Assembly (NCBI GenBank): GCA_002150815.3
Contig: NDFF03000072.1
Span: forward strand, 1 to 64,000
From: Grammothele lineata
Lineage: Eukaryota; Basidiomycota; Agaricomycetes; Polyporales; Polyporaceae
DNA: 64,000 bases
Reading direction: 5' to 3'
The stretch's first letter is position 1; each line of letters opens with the position of its first letter. The notes beneath the pieces were generated by a model. That model was not told where the DNA came from, did no database searches, and saw only the letters and a list, made by a program, of their open reading frames with translations. Of the stretch, positions 44,601 to 55,806 are shown one piece after another. The position numbers and the translations under genes were made by a program.

Positions 44601-46987
44601 ATTCTCGCGAGGTGTGGGAAACTCGGTCGTCATCCTCGACAGGATAGGCGAGCTACTTGTCGTGTTGATGGATGGACTGGCTACTGGTGGTGACGCTGCG
44701 ACAAAATCGGCGGTCATGATAGAAGCCGCATCATCGTCATCGTCCTGCCGTTGGCTGCGTGCCATTTCCAGGAGGAAGTTGACAATCTCTTCGCAGAAGC
44801 CGCCTTGTTCAGCACACGGTTCCGTATCCGGATTGTCTGTATGTTTCTCGACCAGGCGCAATACGGCTTCATCGGCCAGCAGGTTCCAAACGACCAATGT
44901 GCTCGCGTCTTCCAGTTCGCTTCCTGCATGCTGCTTCCAGACATTGAACACTAGATTGGCAAGAGGCTTCCGGTACGCTGGAATATCCTTGACGAACTGC
45001 CAGACAGACTGCAGGTGGTTCATGGCATGTCGTCGAGTCTTCGACCGTGTGCGTGCGAACAGCGTCGACATTGTCAGAACGAGGCTCCAGTTGTCGAGCC
45101 ACGATAATGATGTAGGTGAGAAACACTGGCGATCGGACATTACAGCTAACACGTGCGACAAATCTTGGTCGGGAATCTTGTCCCCGATGGAGAGAATGAC
45201 CGACGGCAGTACAGGGAACAACGGTGTGACCTTGAGGTCCTGGCCTAGAATCGCTGCGACCGCCGAAAGGAATGGTGTACTCCCTTCGGGGCGGACGATG
45301 GATATGGGCACAGAATCGGAGTCGAGCGTCCTTGACGGCACGGTAATGAATGACTTGATTCCAGAGTGACGGTAAAGTGCACGTACCTGTACGAACGAAC
45401 ATACACAACGAGCTCGCGCGTAATTCGTCCGACCGCTTCGACTTCCTCATCGTCGGCCTCTTCTCCCTGTTGCTCCATCGCCTGGATTACATCCTTGATG
45501 ATCGCTGCGATTTCAAGCAACACATCCTCCTCGCGGGCCGCGACCTCCGAAGCCAGTACTTCCTGAGTTTGCGAGATCCACATCCGAGCCGCTCGCGCAA
45601 GAACGTTTGCAAAGCGGGTCAGGTCCCACGTGGCCGCGTCGTCCTTTGCCCAGGCTCGTTCCATGAGACCGCGCTCCACTGCGAAGTGGGATGAGACGCC
45701 CGCCGGTGAGTAGTCCACCGACGAGACATGTTCGATGTACGCACGCGCTAGCCGGCTTTCGAGTACGCTCCGTATAGATAGGCGGAGTGTGCGAAGGGCA
45801 CCCGCAGACCTCTGGATGGAAATACCGAGTTTGACGTCGGGAGACGGGAAGAAGTGGTGCCTCATCAGGAGCCTACATGTCGCCGCATATGGTCCCCCTA
45901 CGAGCCCTTTAAGTGTCTCGGATATTCGTTGTTCGAGCGGATGCTGGTGTGGAAAGCTGGGTTGCAAGGAAAGACGAGGCATAGGTGTGTAGTAGAAGGC
46001 TAGCGCGCGAAACAAGAGGGGAACGATCTCCTCGAGATGACTGTGGGCGAGTGCGACGAGCCTTTCAGAAAGGTAGTCGAGGTACGCATCCACAATGATG
46101 TCAGCAGGGTGTTTGAGTAGAGAGAGCTTCGGCAGCGACGTGGAAGAGTGGTGTCGTCTGTGGGATAGAGGAAGCTTCGGAGGCGATGTCGTTTTAGAAG
46201 ATTGAGGTTCAATGACGGGAGAACCGCCTGGAGGAACGGCAGAATCGGCGGGAACGGACAAAGCCCGGTCCAAAAGAATCTTCCACAATCGCAAGACGCC
46301 AGCCGTATCGTCGTCCGTCAAGCGAGAGACGAACTCAGGCTTGCGAATTTGGGCGATGAGGGTTCTTGTGAGGGACTCGACGCTGCGTTGACGATCAAGT
46401 CTGTCGTCAGAAGCGCCTTCCGTCTTCGTAGGCGAGACAATGCCCTCGAAGGCTTGTTCAATCCAGCCTTCCAATAAGCGCAATATCTGGGACTCCAGCC
46501 CGATCGTCTGCTCATCCTGGCTAATGAGCGCCTCGAAGGCTTTTAACCGTGACTCCCAGAGTTCACGAGACCATGAGGCATCGATGAAGTAGGAGAGACA
46601 GGATAGCCTGTCTGCGGTGGAACCAAGAGATTGATTGAGGGCGAGAAAGGCGGTAAGGATATCGTAGCCGGCAGCTTGAAGGGAAGGCGGAGAGTCGGGG
46701 GAACAGAGTGTTGCAAGGACGGGGTGGAGGACGGCGAGGCGAGGTGGAGACTGCGTACCGAGGGTGGACAAAGAGATTGCCAGATGTTTTGCGTATGAGA
46801 GAGAAGGGACAGCCGGAGGTGTGAGGGCTTTGATTAAGTCCTCACAGCTGAGTGGGGGAGAGGTGAGCGGGGGTGCAGGAGGTGCGGGGGTGGTAGACTC
46901 CGGGCGACCTCGACGCCAGCCAAAGTTGAAGGTGCTTGTGTTGGCTCTTTGCCTTGCTGGCCTCTGAGTATCATCGTTAGATGGCAT
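41604..46987 (-). CDS. TSC2: Tuberin (Tsc2), Rheb GTPase-activating protein
   Basis: With Tsc1, Tsc2 inactivates the GTPase Rheb and restrains TORC1. Three exons (45387-46987, 42669-45330, 41604-42611) give 1756 residues, close to animal and fission-yeast tuberins. The N-terminal half is alpha-helical with tuberin-type repeats. The C-terminal Rap/Rheb-GAP domain has RMPVIDTHKVGVMYV, SPAYTRFLEGLGRL, YAWWDDIGQILFHVATLMP and AHIGNDLIRIVWND; the Asn in GND is the expected catalytic thumb. FVNIVIEPHSRG and EFTPIGDFKLISAANLPKLV follow. Introns are only 56 and 57 nt, few for so long a gene compared with its neighbours. No Tsc1 gene is in the window. Confidence 0.93.
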
Positions 46988-47578
46988 GCGTTCTAGAAAG
47001 AGAGTGAGCCGTTGTGTACGACGGAGGTAATTGAGGAAAGGACTGACGTCGTGTAAGAGGATCGTAAGGGAACTAGTGATGAATATGTGGAGTAAAAATG
47101 GAGGTAATCTCCCCAGAGATGTCGAGGCTCGGGAGGGAGAGAGAGAAAGGGCGGGAAGAGGGCATGCAGCGGCGGAGGGCGAGGTCGGGACGGAGGTCGG
47201 AAGAGCTGCACGCGCCGCGTCTGCTGAGCGCTTCGTGAGAAGGCCGTCTGCTAGACACTTGGCGCCGGTACAAGCGCCCGTCCACCATGATCGCTGTGGT
47301 TCTGTCCGGCGATCTGTTACGTACTCAACCTCCTCCCGCCGTCCAGGTACGCAACGTCATTCCTCATCGTTCAGCTCATCGCGATTCTTCTGTCTACGTG
47401 GAAAGCCTCGGAAATCTCATGGGATATTGATGTTCACCTACATGAGCATCCGCAAGCTGGACGTCGTTGTCCAACTTCATAGACTACATGACCCCATGAT
47501 CATGCTACCGGCCTTCGACTCTAAACTAACAAGCACCGTGGTAAACTATCCCACTCGACAGCTTATACTGGCCAGGGC
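46988..47578. other. TSC2 promoter and 3' end of the small unknown gene
   Basis: Tandem minus-strand genes. A 190-codon plus-strand open frame has no family character. No other gene is seen. Confidence 0.45.
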
Positions 47579-48232
47579 TTACGCCCCTCTCTCCATTATG
47601 TAACCAAGTTTCTCAAGGTCTGTCCTTTTCTCAACACGATTACTCAAGTGAAACAAGTTTATCCCACTCACCTTCCACCGCCCGCTTCGTGATGGCCATG
47701 CCCTGAACTTGTCCCGTCTCACGTTCCTGGTCCCCGTCTGCCGAAGCCTTGTGTCTCTTCTCTGAAATCAGCTGAGCGATGCTTCGTGAGTGTTACTTTC
47801 CATAAGTACTAGAACATGACACGTACAAGGAGCTTCTTCTGATCCTGCCCTAACTGAAGCCACAGCTTGCGTATCTGATCCTCAATTTGGGCGTATTCTA
47901 CCACAAACTTGTCGTATGAACTGTTACTTTTACAGTATAAATACAACAAGTACGAATGTAGACAACCCGTCAGTAACTTACAGTTCAAGCATTGCGACGG
48001 CGTATGATTCAAGCCGTTGTGCAATCTGCAAAGGCAACGCGCGTAAGTTGTAGAACGACGTGCATGTGACAAGACGCCCACAATCTTATCGAGCTCCGCT
48101 TTGGCTTCCTGTAGATACTTGGCTTCTTTCTCTTTGCGTTTTTTGTCCCAGGATGCTGGCCCGTAAACTCAGCACGGAGCATATAGCTGGCTATATGCGC
48201 CTACATTGCATTTGGGCTGCAACCGTGGCCAT
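47579..48232 (-). CDS. Small helical protein of unknown function, six exons
   Basis: I do not recognise a family. Six exons (48205-48232, 48082-48155, 47982-48025, 47827-47920, 47672-47771, 47579-47619) join in one frame to 381 nt, giving 126 residues. All five introns have GT-AG ends, and exon lengths are 28, 74, 44, 94, 100 and 41 nt. The protein begins MATVAAQMQSSWDKKRKEKE. It continues as a charged, probably alpha-helical or coiled-coil stretch (LQEAKAELDKIIAQRLESYA, FVVEYAQIEDQIRKLWLQLG, QDQKKLL) and ends AITKRAVEDLEKLGYIMERG followed by A. No signal peptide or membrane segment is seen. Its longest open reading frame is under 100 codons, so simple ORF calling misses it. It lies downstream of TSC2 on the same strand. 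Confidence 0.68.
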
Positions 48233-49811
48233 CAACCTTTCGGAGATAAACCTTCAGTATTCGCAGCGGTCTAAAAGGGCTAGCAATATTGAGACACTGA
48301 CCCAGTACTATCTCCCGTGTTCGCCTGGTATAAGCGCGACGCGTCAGTAAAGGCCATTCAAGTCCAGGCAGAAATCTATCTGAATTACGGAATGCAGGAA
48401 AGAAATCTCACCTTGCTATTGTACCTTCCAGACATTGTGTATAGTCTTCACAAAAGTGGTGGTGAAGTAGAAAAGAGTACCGTACGTGAACGACGACGTT
48501 TGAACTCCCGCGAGCCTCGAGACCCGACCTGACACCGTATTCAATTAGCGGATGTGGGGTCGGGCCGCCATCGGGCCGGCCCGAGGACGAGGATCGGCTG
48601 TTTGCCGGTCCGGGATCCGGTTCATCATTGCCTCCTCTAACGCGGAAAAGCCCCGCGCTGCCAAGGGCCAATATTCAAATATTCAAGTGCTACCGGCGGA
48701 AACCCGAACACCGCATCTGTATACTGAACCTGCAAGTACTGCAACCATCAAGCTTTCGAGATAGGCTTGAGCTTGAACACGTACCTCACCTCATACGACG
48801 CCGTACATTCGTCAGCCCGCTTTCACACAAACAACATAATCACGGGATTGCATGCATACAGAGGCAGTAGTCGTGAACTACACGGGGGGTACATAGTATG
48901 CAAAGTGCAGGGAACGGGAGCAGATGACGTCAACCAGCCCGCTGCCGACTCGAAGACAAGAAGCGACCACTTGGAGAGTACTCGGGAGCGGAAGGCCAAG
49001 CTTCGTTCGTTCGAACTGGGAACAGGAACAGGAAGGATGCACTACTCACTACTCGACGGCGCGAATGGAAGACGTCCAGACGTCCCTAGATGGCGGGGTG
49101 GGGGAGATCGCGCGAGACAGGCAGGACGGACGCGACCGGTTCTAGGCTCGTTGCCCTGAACTCGGTTCAACCGTCCTTCCGACACTCGCACTCGACGACG
49201 GCTGTAGCTGCCACCTGACTGATTATGGGTCATGACCAGAGAGGGGGCATTATGACGGCAGTATAAGATAGGTGCGGGGTGAAGTTTGATTTGTGTGGAT
49301 GGAGAGAGTTGGAGGGGGTGGGCTAGATGATATGTACGGATGCGCAACAGCAGCAGCAGCGAATAGCAGACTCGACGCGTACGAGTAATTGGGGGGGAAT
49401 GGCTGGAGTAGACGGTGAATATGGGGTGAGGCGGTACTTGATGCAGTAGTGTGATTCGTTCGTATTGTTGTTGAATGACTGGTGGGCGGCGGTCCCGGAG
49501 TCGGGGACGACAATGTACCGAAGGCGGAAACTATTGGCCTTGATTCGGGTTTGATTCGAGAGACGAAGAGAAGGAAACATATGCGAGATACTACTCCGGC
49601 ATGCGCGGGATATGCAAGACTCCGGACGGACACGGAAGATACACCTGCGGGTATGGCAGTAAAGGGGAATGTTGGCGCCTTTGAGGCTTTCGCACTTGAG
49701 AGGCGATCTTCACTGCTCTGTAATATATAACGAGCAATCCATCGAACGGTCCGTGCTGGATGATATGTAAGACTGGGGCAAATTCAGGTGCGTGGAAATG
49801 ATAGGTTTGGA
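48233..49811. other. 1.6-kb spacer between the small unknown gene and the Cid13-like gene
   Basis: Promoter of the small gene plus the 3' end of the Cid13-like gene. It is lower in GC than its surroundings except for the GC-rich block near 48540-48660. Near 49370-49386 an ACTCG/CGAGT inverted repeat flanks ACGCGTA. No gene is supported. Confidence 0.4.
48571..48584. repeat. 14-bp GC palindrome in a GC-rich island
   Basis: TCGGGCCGGCCCGA is a perfect palindrome inside a roughly 120-base GC-rich block (about 48540-48660) in an otherwise less GC-rich spacer. It could be a remnant of a mobile element, but no terminal repeats or coding remains are recognised. Confidence 0.4.
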
Positions 49812-52800
49812 TTATGGGCTAGTCGGCGCTTGCTCGACCTCGGTAGTTGTCGACAGAACCTGGGTCGGCTTCTCGACAGCGACAGTAGTATCTTGTGACG
49901 TTTCGACGACAGGACTGCTCTCCGTCACCGTGACCTCCGGGGAGGGCGCTGAGGGAGACATGGCAGGTGGTGCCGATTTGAGGTCTTCAGCAACGGAAAC
50001 CTCTTGATGTGGAACATCGAGCTTGGTTTCCTCACCCCGTTTTACCACCTCAGGGATTGAAGAAGATGACGGCGGTGTGGGAGACGGCGCCATCGTCTCC
50101 GGCACAGGCGTCCCCGCCTCCTCCTTCTCGGGCACGTCTTCCAGCCCCAGCCCCTTGAGCTCTGCATACGGCGGCACCTCCGGCACAGTCCCCAACTCCC
50201 GCTCTAGCCCCAGCCCCATGTCCGCATCAAGCAGCGAGATCGGGGACCTCAACGGGCTCACGACCGCGATTCCCGCTCCCCCTCCACCGTGCTCGCGTTC
50301 GCCCGCCCTCTTGGCCGCCTCGCTCTGCGCCGGGGACGGTGGCGACGTCGATAGCGGCGACGACGACGCCGCGTACCGTTCCGAGCTCGTGCACGACATC
50401 GGTGGGGATACGCTCCCAGACGAGTGCGAGTGCGACGCGAAAGGCGACGTCGGTCTTAGCTGTGCCGCCGTGTCGGCCCGGAGCTGCCGCACGTCCGGTG
50501 ATGGAGACGGCGAAGAGGTCGCAAGAGGAGGCAGCGGGGTGTGCCCCGCGTGAGTGAGGAGAGGTGAGTGGCCGGTCGCTTGATGGGCGAACGTGCGTTC
50601 GCGGTCGGCGCGCAGGCGCGGAGGGAGGTTCGACGCCCCGCCCAAGCGGGGGCTCGAGTACTGCGGCGAGTACGAGTACGGATGTGGCGGGTTGCGTTGG
50701 GCGGGGAGGAACGGTGGTGAGCGAGAGCGGGACTGGGAGTGCGATGTGAGCCTAGGGCCGAGCGTGCTGCCTGACGGTGAGAGCGCCGCGGCGGCGGGGA
50801 CAGTGATGGGGAAATGGTGCATAGTCGCGGGCGGCGTCGGAGCGGTGATGGTGGTGTTTGAATGCGAATGCTGATGTGAGTACGCCCGCTGGTTGCGGCC
50901 GGACTGGAGTTGGGGAGATGGAGGCGCGGAGCTGTCGGCGGGCAGCCTTGACGGTCCCGCAACGGGCTCCTCTGTGCAATCCCCAGACGCGCTTGCCCGG
51001 TGGATCGTGATAGGAGAATCCAGCGCAGACAGGCGCGTCGGACTCCTGCTCCTGCTCCTGCTTGTGCTCCTACTCCTGCTGATGCTGGAGTCCCCAGCGG
51101 TGTACAAGTGCGACATCTGGTCAAACAGCGGCGTCGGCGACGCGAACTGCATGGACGGGCTGTAGGCTGCCATCGCGTGATACATGCGGTCTCTCGAGGG
51201 CACGGCCTCGTAATACACATTTGTTTGCGTTTGCGCTTGTATCTGTGCCTGCGCCTGCGCCTGAGCCTCGGCGGCCTGCATCATATATCGCGGCGCCGTG
51301 TTGCCCGTCGCGGGTGACATCCGTGCATGGTAAACCGCAGCAAGAGGGTTAGGGAACCCAGATGAAGGCACCGCGGGGAGCGAGAATCGATTGACGTTCC
51401 GCACAGGGAAGGACATCGACCGCCTCGGCGTGTGCGAGTCCATGCGCGGGGGCGGGGTAAAGCCGTCGCTTCTATCGCCGGGTGTCGCCCGTCCGCCGCC
51501 GTTCGGCAGGCCCGGGCTCGATGGCTGGCCCATCCGCGCCGCCGGCCGGCCGCGCAACCTGGAGATCATCTTGACGTCCACGCCGCCTTCCAGACGCGAG
51601 TTCATCGGGAGGCCGCCGTTCAGCGTCGGGCTGGTCCTGTCGATGCCATACTGCTGCTGTAGCCGTTGCTGCAGCACCTGCTGCTGGGCATGGAGGCTGG
51701 CAAGCTGCTTCTCGCGCTCGTGGAACTCGCGGCTATAGTGCACCGCGCCCTCTTCGAGGTACGACTTAACAGAGCGCACGTCGTCCGACTCTGCGATCGA
51801 CTGCCCCTCGTCGTCTGTGTGAACTTCGCTAGCGTTAGACGACGCGTACGAGTGCTCTCGCAACCGAGGTGCCGGGGAAGCGGTCGCCATGGCAAGGCTC
51901 TGGCCCAGACGGTCCTCGAATGCGGAGCGATCCTCCTCTGTGGCCTCCGGCGGCGGGGGGCTCGTCCATTTACTGCGTATGGGCGCCATGTGGTCGAGCT
52001 TATCAACGGGCAGACGAAGAGTAGCCTCTTTCGCCGCAACGGGACGCCCAGATGAGTCACTGGGCGATGAGGGTGTTGGAGAGGTGGGCGACGAGGCTTG
52101 TGACTTGCTAGGAGAGGCTATGTCTTCTGGCGCAGGCACCGGAACACCGTTGGGGCGCATCGGACTGCTACCAACTGTGTATGGCGTCTGTGGAGGGATT
52201 GAGTTCAGTCTGGGAGGCGCAAATGTTGATCGGGCTTGCGGCGGCGGGGGGCCTAGCGTTTCGTCCTTGCGCTCTTCGCAAAGCTGGGCCAAGGCGAGGA
52301 TAGCACGATCGGGCCGGTGCTGCAATATTCTTGACGCTCGCATGAACTCCCCACGGATCTATGATAACACCATCAGTGTCTGACACAAGTGAAAGGACGG
52401 ATGATTTACAGTGTAGAGGCCGTCCTTGGTTACGCATCGTGCAACGTTGAAGTCGGTCTCGAATGGATCCTAAGTGACGGGAACGTAAGTGGAATGTAAA
52501 CCACAATACGATTGCACACACCTCGATGCACAGCCGATTCCGCTCCCGAGCTGTCCCATAATCCGATGCCTGTATTGACGTGAGAAGCAGTAAAAGCGAT
52601 TACCACGCAGTGACATACCTCACTCGCCCAGCCCTTGTCGTCTTTCTTCAATAATCCCGCTCTGATGGAAGCCACGCCGGTGTTGTACAAGAAGTCGCGG
52701 GAATAGAACTTGAAGAAGTCTATCAGCCTGAAACAAGAAAATGAGCCTCTAGCCTGAAAGTTGGAACGGAAGGGAACCGACAGATCCGCGACCGTGTCTG

Positions 52801-53960
52801 GATTTGATGACTGCCATCGCTGCCGCAAAAGCTCTATGTCATCAAAGAACCTAGTAATTGTAAGTTTGGGGTAGTCGGGGGCAGTGCGTCATTATTACCA
52901 AATATTATGTCCATTTAGGTGCGTCTCCTCCTGTGGTGATAGTGAGCACGCAGGTCGGGGCGTGAGCGGAGTGGACTAACCTCGGGGATGGGTCGTGGAG
53001 GCTGCATCTGTTGCAGATTAGGCAGCACTGGGGGGTTCTTGACATGCACGAGGAAGTAGATTACAAGAAGCACGTAGCCATACGAAGACAGCGTGCCTTT
53101 GTAGGGCGAGTTGATTTTGCTAGTTGCAGTCGGATTATGAGAAACCGAATAGAAGGACTGTGACTGTAGACATACCGTCGCTTGCTCCACACTTTCACTA
53201 CAGCAAAGGGTGATTAGAACAAACCTAGGCTGCGGAATGCAATTTGGACTTACGGAAGAGGACCATGGTCCGCACTCGGGCGGGGTCAATCGAGGCATAG
53301 CACATCAACAGACGCGTGTTCTCCAACGCGAGCCTGTTCTCGAACCCAATATCACAAGCGATGCCAAAGGGCAGCGCGGGAGAGGGGTCGAGGGTGAGCT
53401 TGACGATGGGTATTCGAGCATGGGGCAGGGTCTTGACATGGAACTTGGTTTCTAGACAGCCGGACACGATGAGCACAACGGTGGGCGGACATCGGGACGG
53501 CAGACATACCCCGCTCTAGTAGATCCCCGACCATGGTGACCAGATCGGCAGCGTTGAGACGCTCTCCGGAATCAATGAGGCAGCAAAGGTCCATGTCTGA
53601 ACGGGGTCGCGACGATCAGTAGCCGAAGGGCGAACGCGTGGTGTGAAGGGGGACAGACCCGAGTTCTTGAGGCTGAAGCCGTTGGCAGAGGAGCCAAAGG
53701 AGAGGAGCCTGCTATCTGGCTCGATTGTGCGGATGAGGCGTTCGAGGAGCTTGCGGACGTCCTCCTTGACCGCCATCTCCTCGGTGGTGGGGAGGAGCTG
53801 GATGACGAACTCGAAGAGACATTGGGAGAAGTCCTGGATGAAGCGCTGGCGTGAGATGGGCCTCCTGTGCTGCTGAGGGGGCGAGTGTGGGGTGAGGAAG
53901 TGAGGGCGAGACGAGGAGGGGGTCGATGCGACGGGGGAGTGTGCGAAGGTGGTGGCCATA
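49812..53960 (-). CDS. Cid1/Cid13-family terminal nucleotidyltransferase (probable non-canonical poly(A) polymerase)
   Basis: Adds nucleotides to RNA 3' ends. The DNA polymerase beta-like core has LLSFGSSANGFSLKNSDMDL (the GS motif and DxD carboxylates), and IPIVKLTLDP carries the expected strand before the third Asp. FLKVWSKRRKINSPYKG and SSYGYVLLVIYFLVH follow. The PAP-associated region gives LIDFFKFYSRDFLYNTGVAS, LCIEDPFETDFNVARCV and FMRASRILQHR. The residue in the place of Cid1 His336 is Phe, which argues for ATP rather than UTP use. A Ser/Pro/Gln-rich tail of more than 800 residues follows, with a Gln-rich coiled coil (EKQLASLHAQQQVLQQRLQQ) and an Ala/Gln/Thr repeat. About nine exons. 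ATG 53960 is preferred because the in-frame upstream codon is GTG. Confidence 0.88.
51040..51090. repeat. Imperfect CTCCTG/CTGCTC repeat coding for Ser-Arg dipeptides
   Basis: Hexamer repeats in the low-complexity tail of the Cid13-like protein code for alternating Ser-Arg on the minus strand. A second imperfect repeat near 51216-51275 codes for alternating Ala-Gln and Thr-Gln. Confidence 0.6.
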
Positions 53961-55806
53961 GGTGAGGGAGACACTGCGCGGGGCAGGGATGGATCCGACC
54001 AGCAGACTAGGGCGAGGGTGCGGCCGCGTGCGACGTTGGAGGGCGATGTCGGCCGGGGACGGTGCGAGGGCTGGCGGGGAGAGAGGAGGGGAGTCGGAGT
54101 GGGGAGAGAAGGAGGGCCAGTTATGGAACAAGCTCAAGGGAGGCCGCTGGGCCGGTCTCTCTCAACACTCGCTGCTAGCGCCCGGCCGGGTAATGGACCT
54201 GTATATGCGCCCACCGCACTCGACACCACTCGACGCGGCGTGCACCGTGCGCGACTACTGACACAACCCCGCTTTCTGGCATACACAACACTGACACAAC
54301 GCCCTTTCGCCCGCCCGCACAGGCCGCCCCGTCAACCGCCTATTGTTTCCCTTTGCGCCCCCTTGCTCCTTATCGGCCTCCCAGCCGCGCCCGAGAGGCG
54401 GCGCCGAGGGAGGTCCTGCGAAACAGTGGTGCGAAGCATACCGAAGTCGTCCTAAGTATATCGTCTAAATAGGCTCTCTGGCTCGCGCCCTCTCTCTCTC
54501 GCCTGACAAACCCCTCGGCCCATCGTCATCGCGCGTCCCCTTCAGGCCCACAATGGCTGGCCGCACATATCGTCCCCGCTTCGCAGCCTGCCACAATGTG
54601 GTACAACTTGGGTACAGCGGCGTCCCCAGTGCAGATGTTCCCTTGTGATCCGCGCCCGCTCTCCTGATCATCCATCCATCGCTCTCTAACCTCTTCCCCG
54701 CTCTGCCCAACATAGAGGACTTCTCTAATAGGCTACCTCGCGCCAGGTCTCAGCGTACCGCCCGCCCCTATACCGGCCCCGGCCGTGTGTACGCCCCCGC
54801 CAGTGAGACATCCCTGTGGACGCCCCGCTGCCTCATCCAGGCAGGTCGTGCGAGCCAGATCTCCCCGCCCCCGGCCCTGCCTCAGCCCTCGGCATGCCCG
54901 TAAATCGATGGGAGCCTCCCGCCCCGCGCTCACGCGAAGCCCAACCGCGTCCTCCTCGTCACGAGCCCGTCCCACGCGCTGTCGCCCCCATGGGCCCATC
55001 CCGCACGCCCGGCGCAGCGCCTCTTCCTCGCCTTCCCAGTCGGACTGCGCCGGCGCGTCCCCTCTCAGCGCACCTTCGCCCACCGACTGCCGCAGCATCC
55101 CGGGTACCTCTCTCTCGTGCCTTGTCCCCTTCGGGACGCCCTCACACCCGCTGATCCTGCGACTCGCCCGACTTCCCGCTCGTGACAGTCCCTCCACGCT
55201 TCTCCGCAGACGTCGGCCTGTCTGGCCCGTCATCCTTAGCATCCGGCGCACCTTCCACTGCGGTGTTATACGCCCGTTCGAACGCACGGAACCGTCGCGA
55301 GAGTCAGGACGTGCGGGGTTATCCCGTCCTGGGAGACGCGATCGGGCGGCAGGCGGTCCGGCGCAGTTGTTATGTGCGGCCCGGTTCCCGGTCGCCGATG
55401 ACTCTCGTCCGAACCTCTCGAGGACTCGAGTTGCCGATCCGCCATGCGGCCGTTTCATTGAATCGCTTGCTCCGGGGCCCACGCGGTAGGCTAGCTCTAT
55501 TTGAAACCTGATGTTTATGCCCGACCATTTGAGGGTAAACGGCGGATCTAATGTGGACGCTCGCATTGGACGCGCTAGTCGTGCACTTGATTCGAGTGAA
55601 CTGTATCTGTAATCGGAACTATCTCAAGTTTAGAATGAGTAAATCTCCTGTAAAGTCTGCTTAATGGTAGTGTTTATCTATACATCCCAGTAGTCAACAA
55701 AATTAATGCACCTAGTTATACATCCAGTACAAACCAACAAGTCCACATCCCAAAGGATGCTCGTCCCACCCGCCTCCTGTAAGCTCACAACACACACCAC
55801 ACCGCA
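53961..55806. other. 1.85-kb spacer between the Cid13-like and Lon genes
   Basis: Contains the Cid13-like promoter (purine-rich on + to about 54150). A GC-rich stretch from 54470 to 55500 is open in several frames on both strands, and the 300 bases before the Lon stop are more AT-rich. The open frames are Arg/Pro/Ser-rich without motifs. A possible plus-strand first exon (ATG 54595) could splice at about 54612/54713, but nothing downstream supports it. I see no gene I can stand behind. Confidence 0.4.

Noticed and set aside
47031..47603. 190-codon plus-strand open frame upstream of TSC2
   Set aside because: No conserved motif; it covers the TSC2 promoter and the 3' end of the small minus-strand gene.
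49370..49386. ACTCG/CGAGT inverted repeat around ACGCGTA as an MCB promoter
   Set aside because: It is downstream of the Cid13-like gene and more than 1 kb from any start codon.
54733..55566. 277-codon minus-strand and 234-codon plus-strand open frames over the same DNA
   Set aside because: Both are Arg/Pro/Ser-rich, overlap completely and show no family or splice support.
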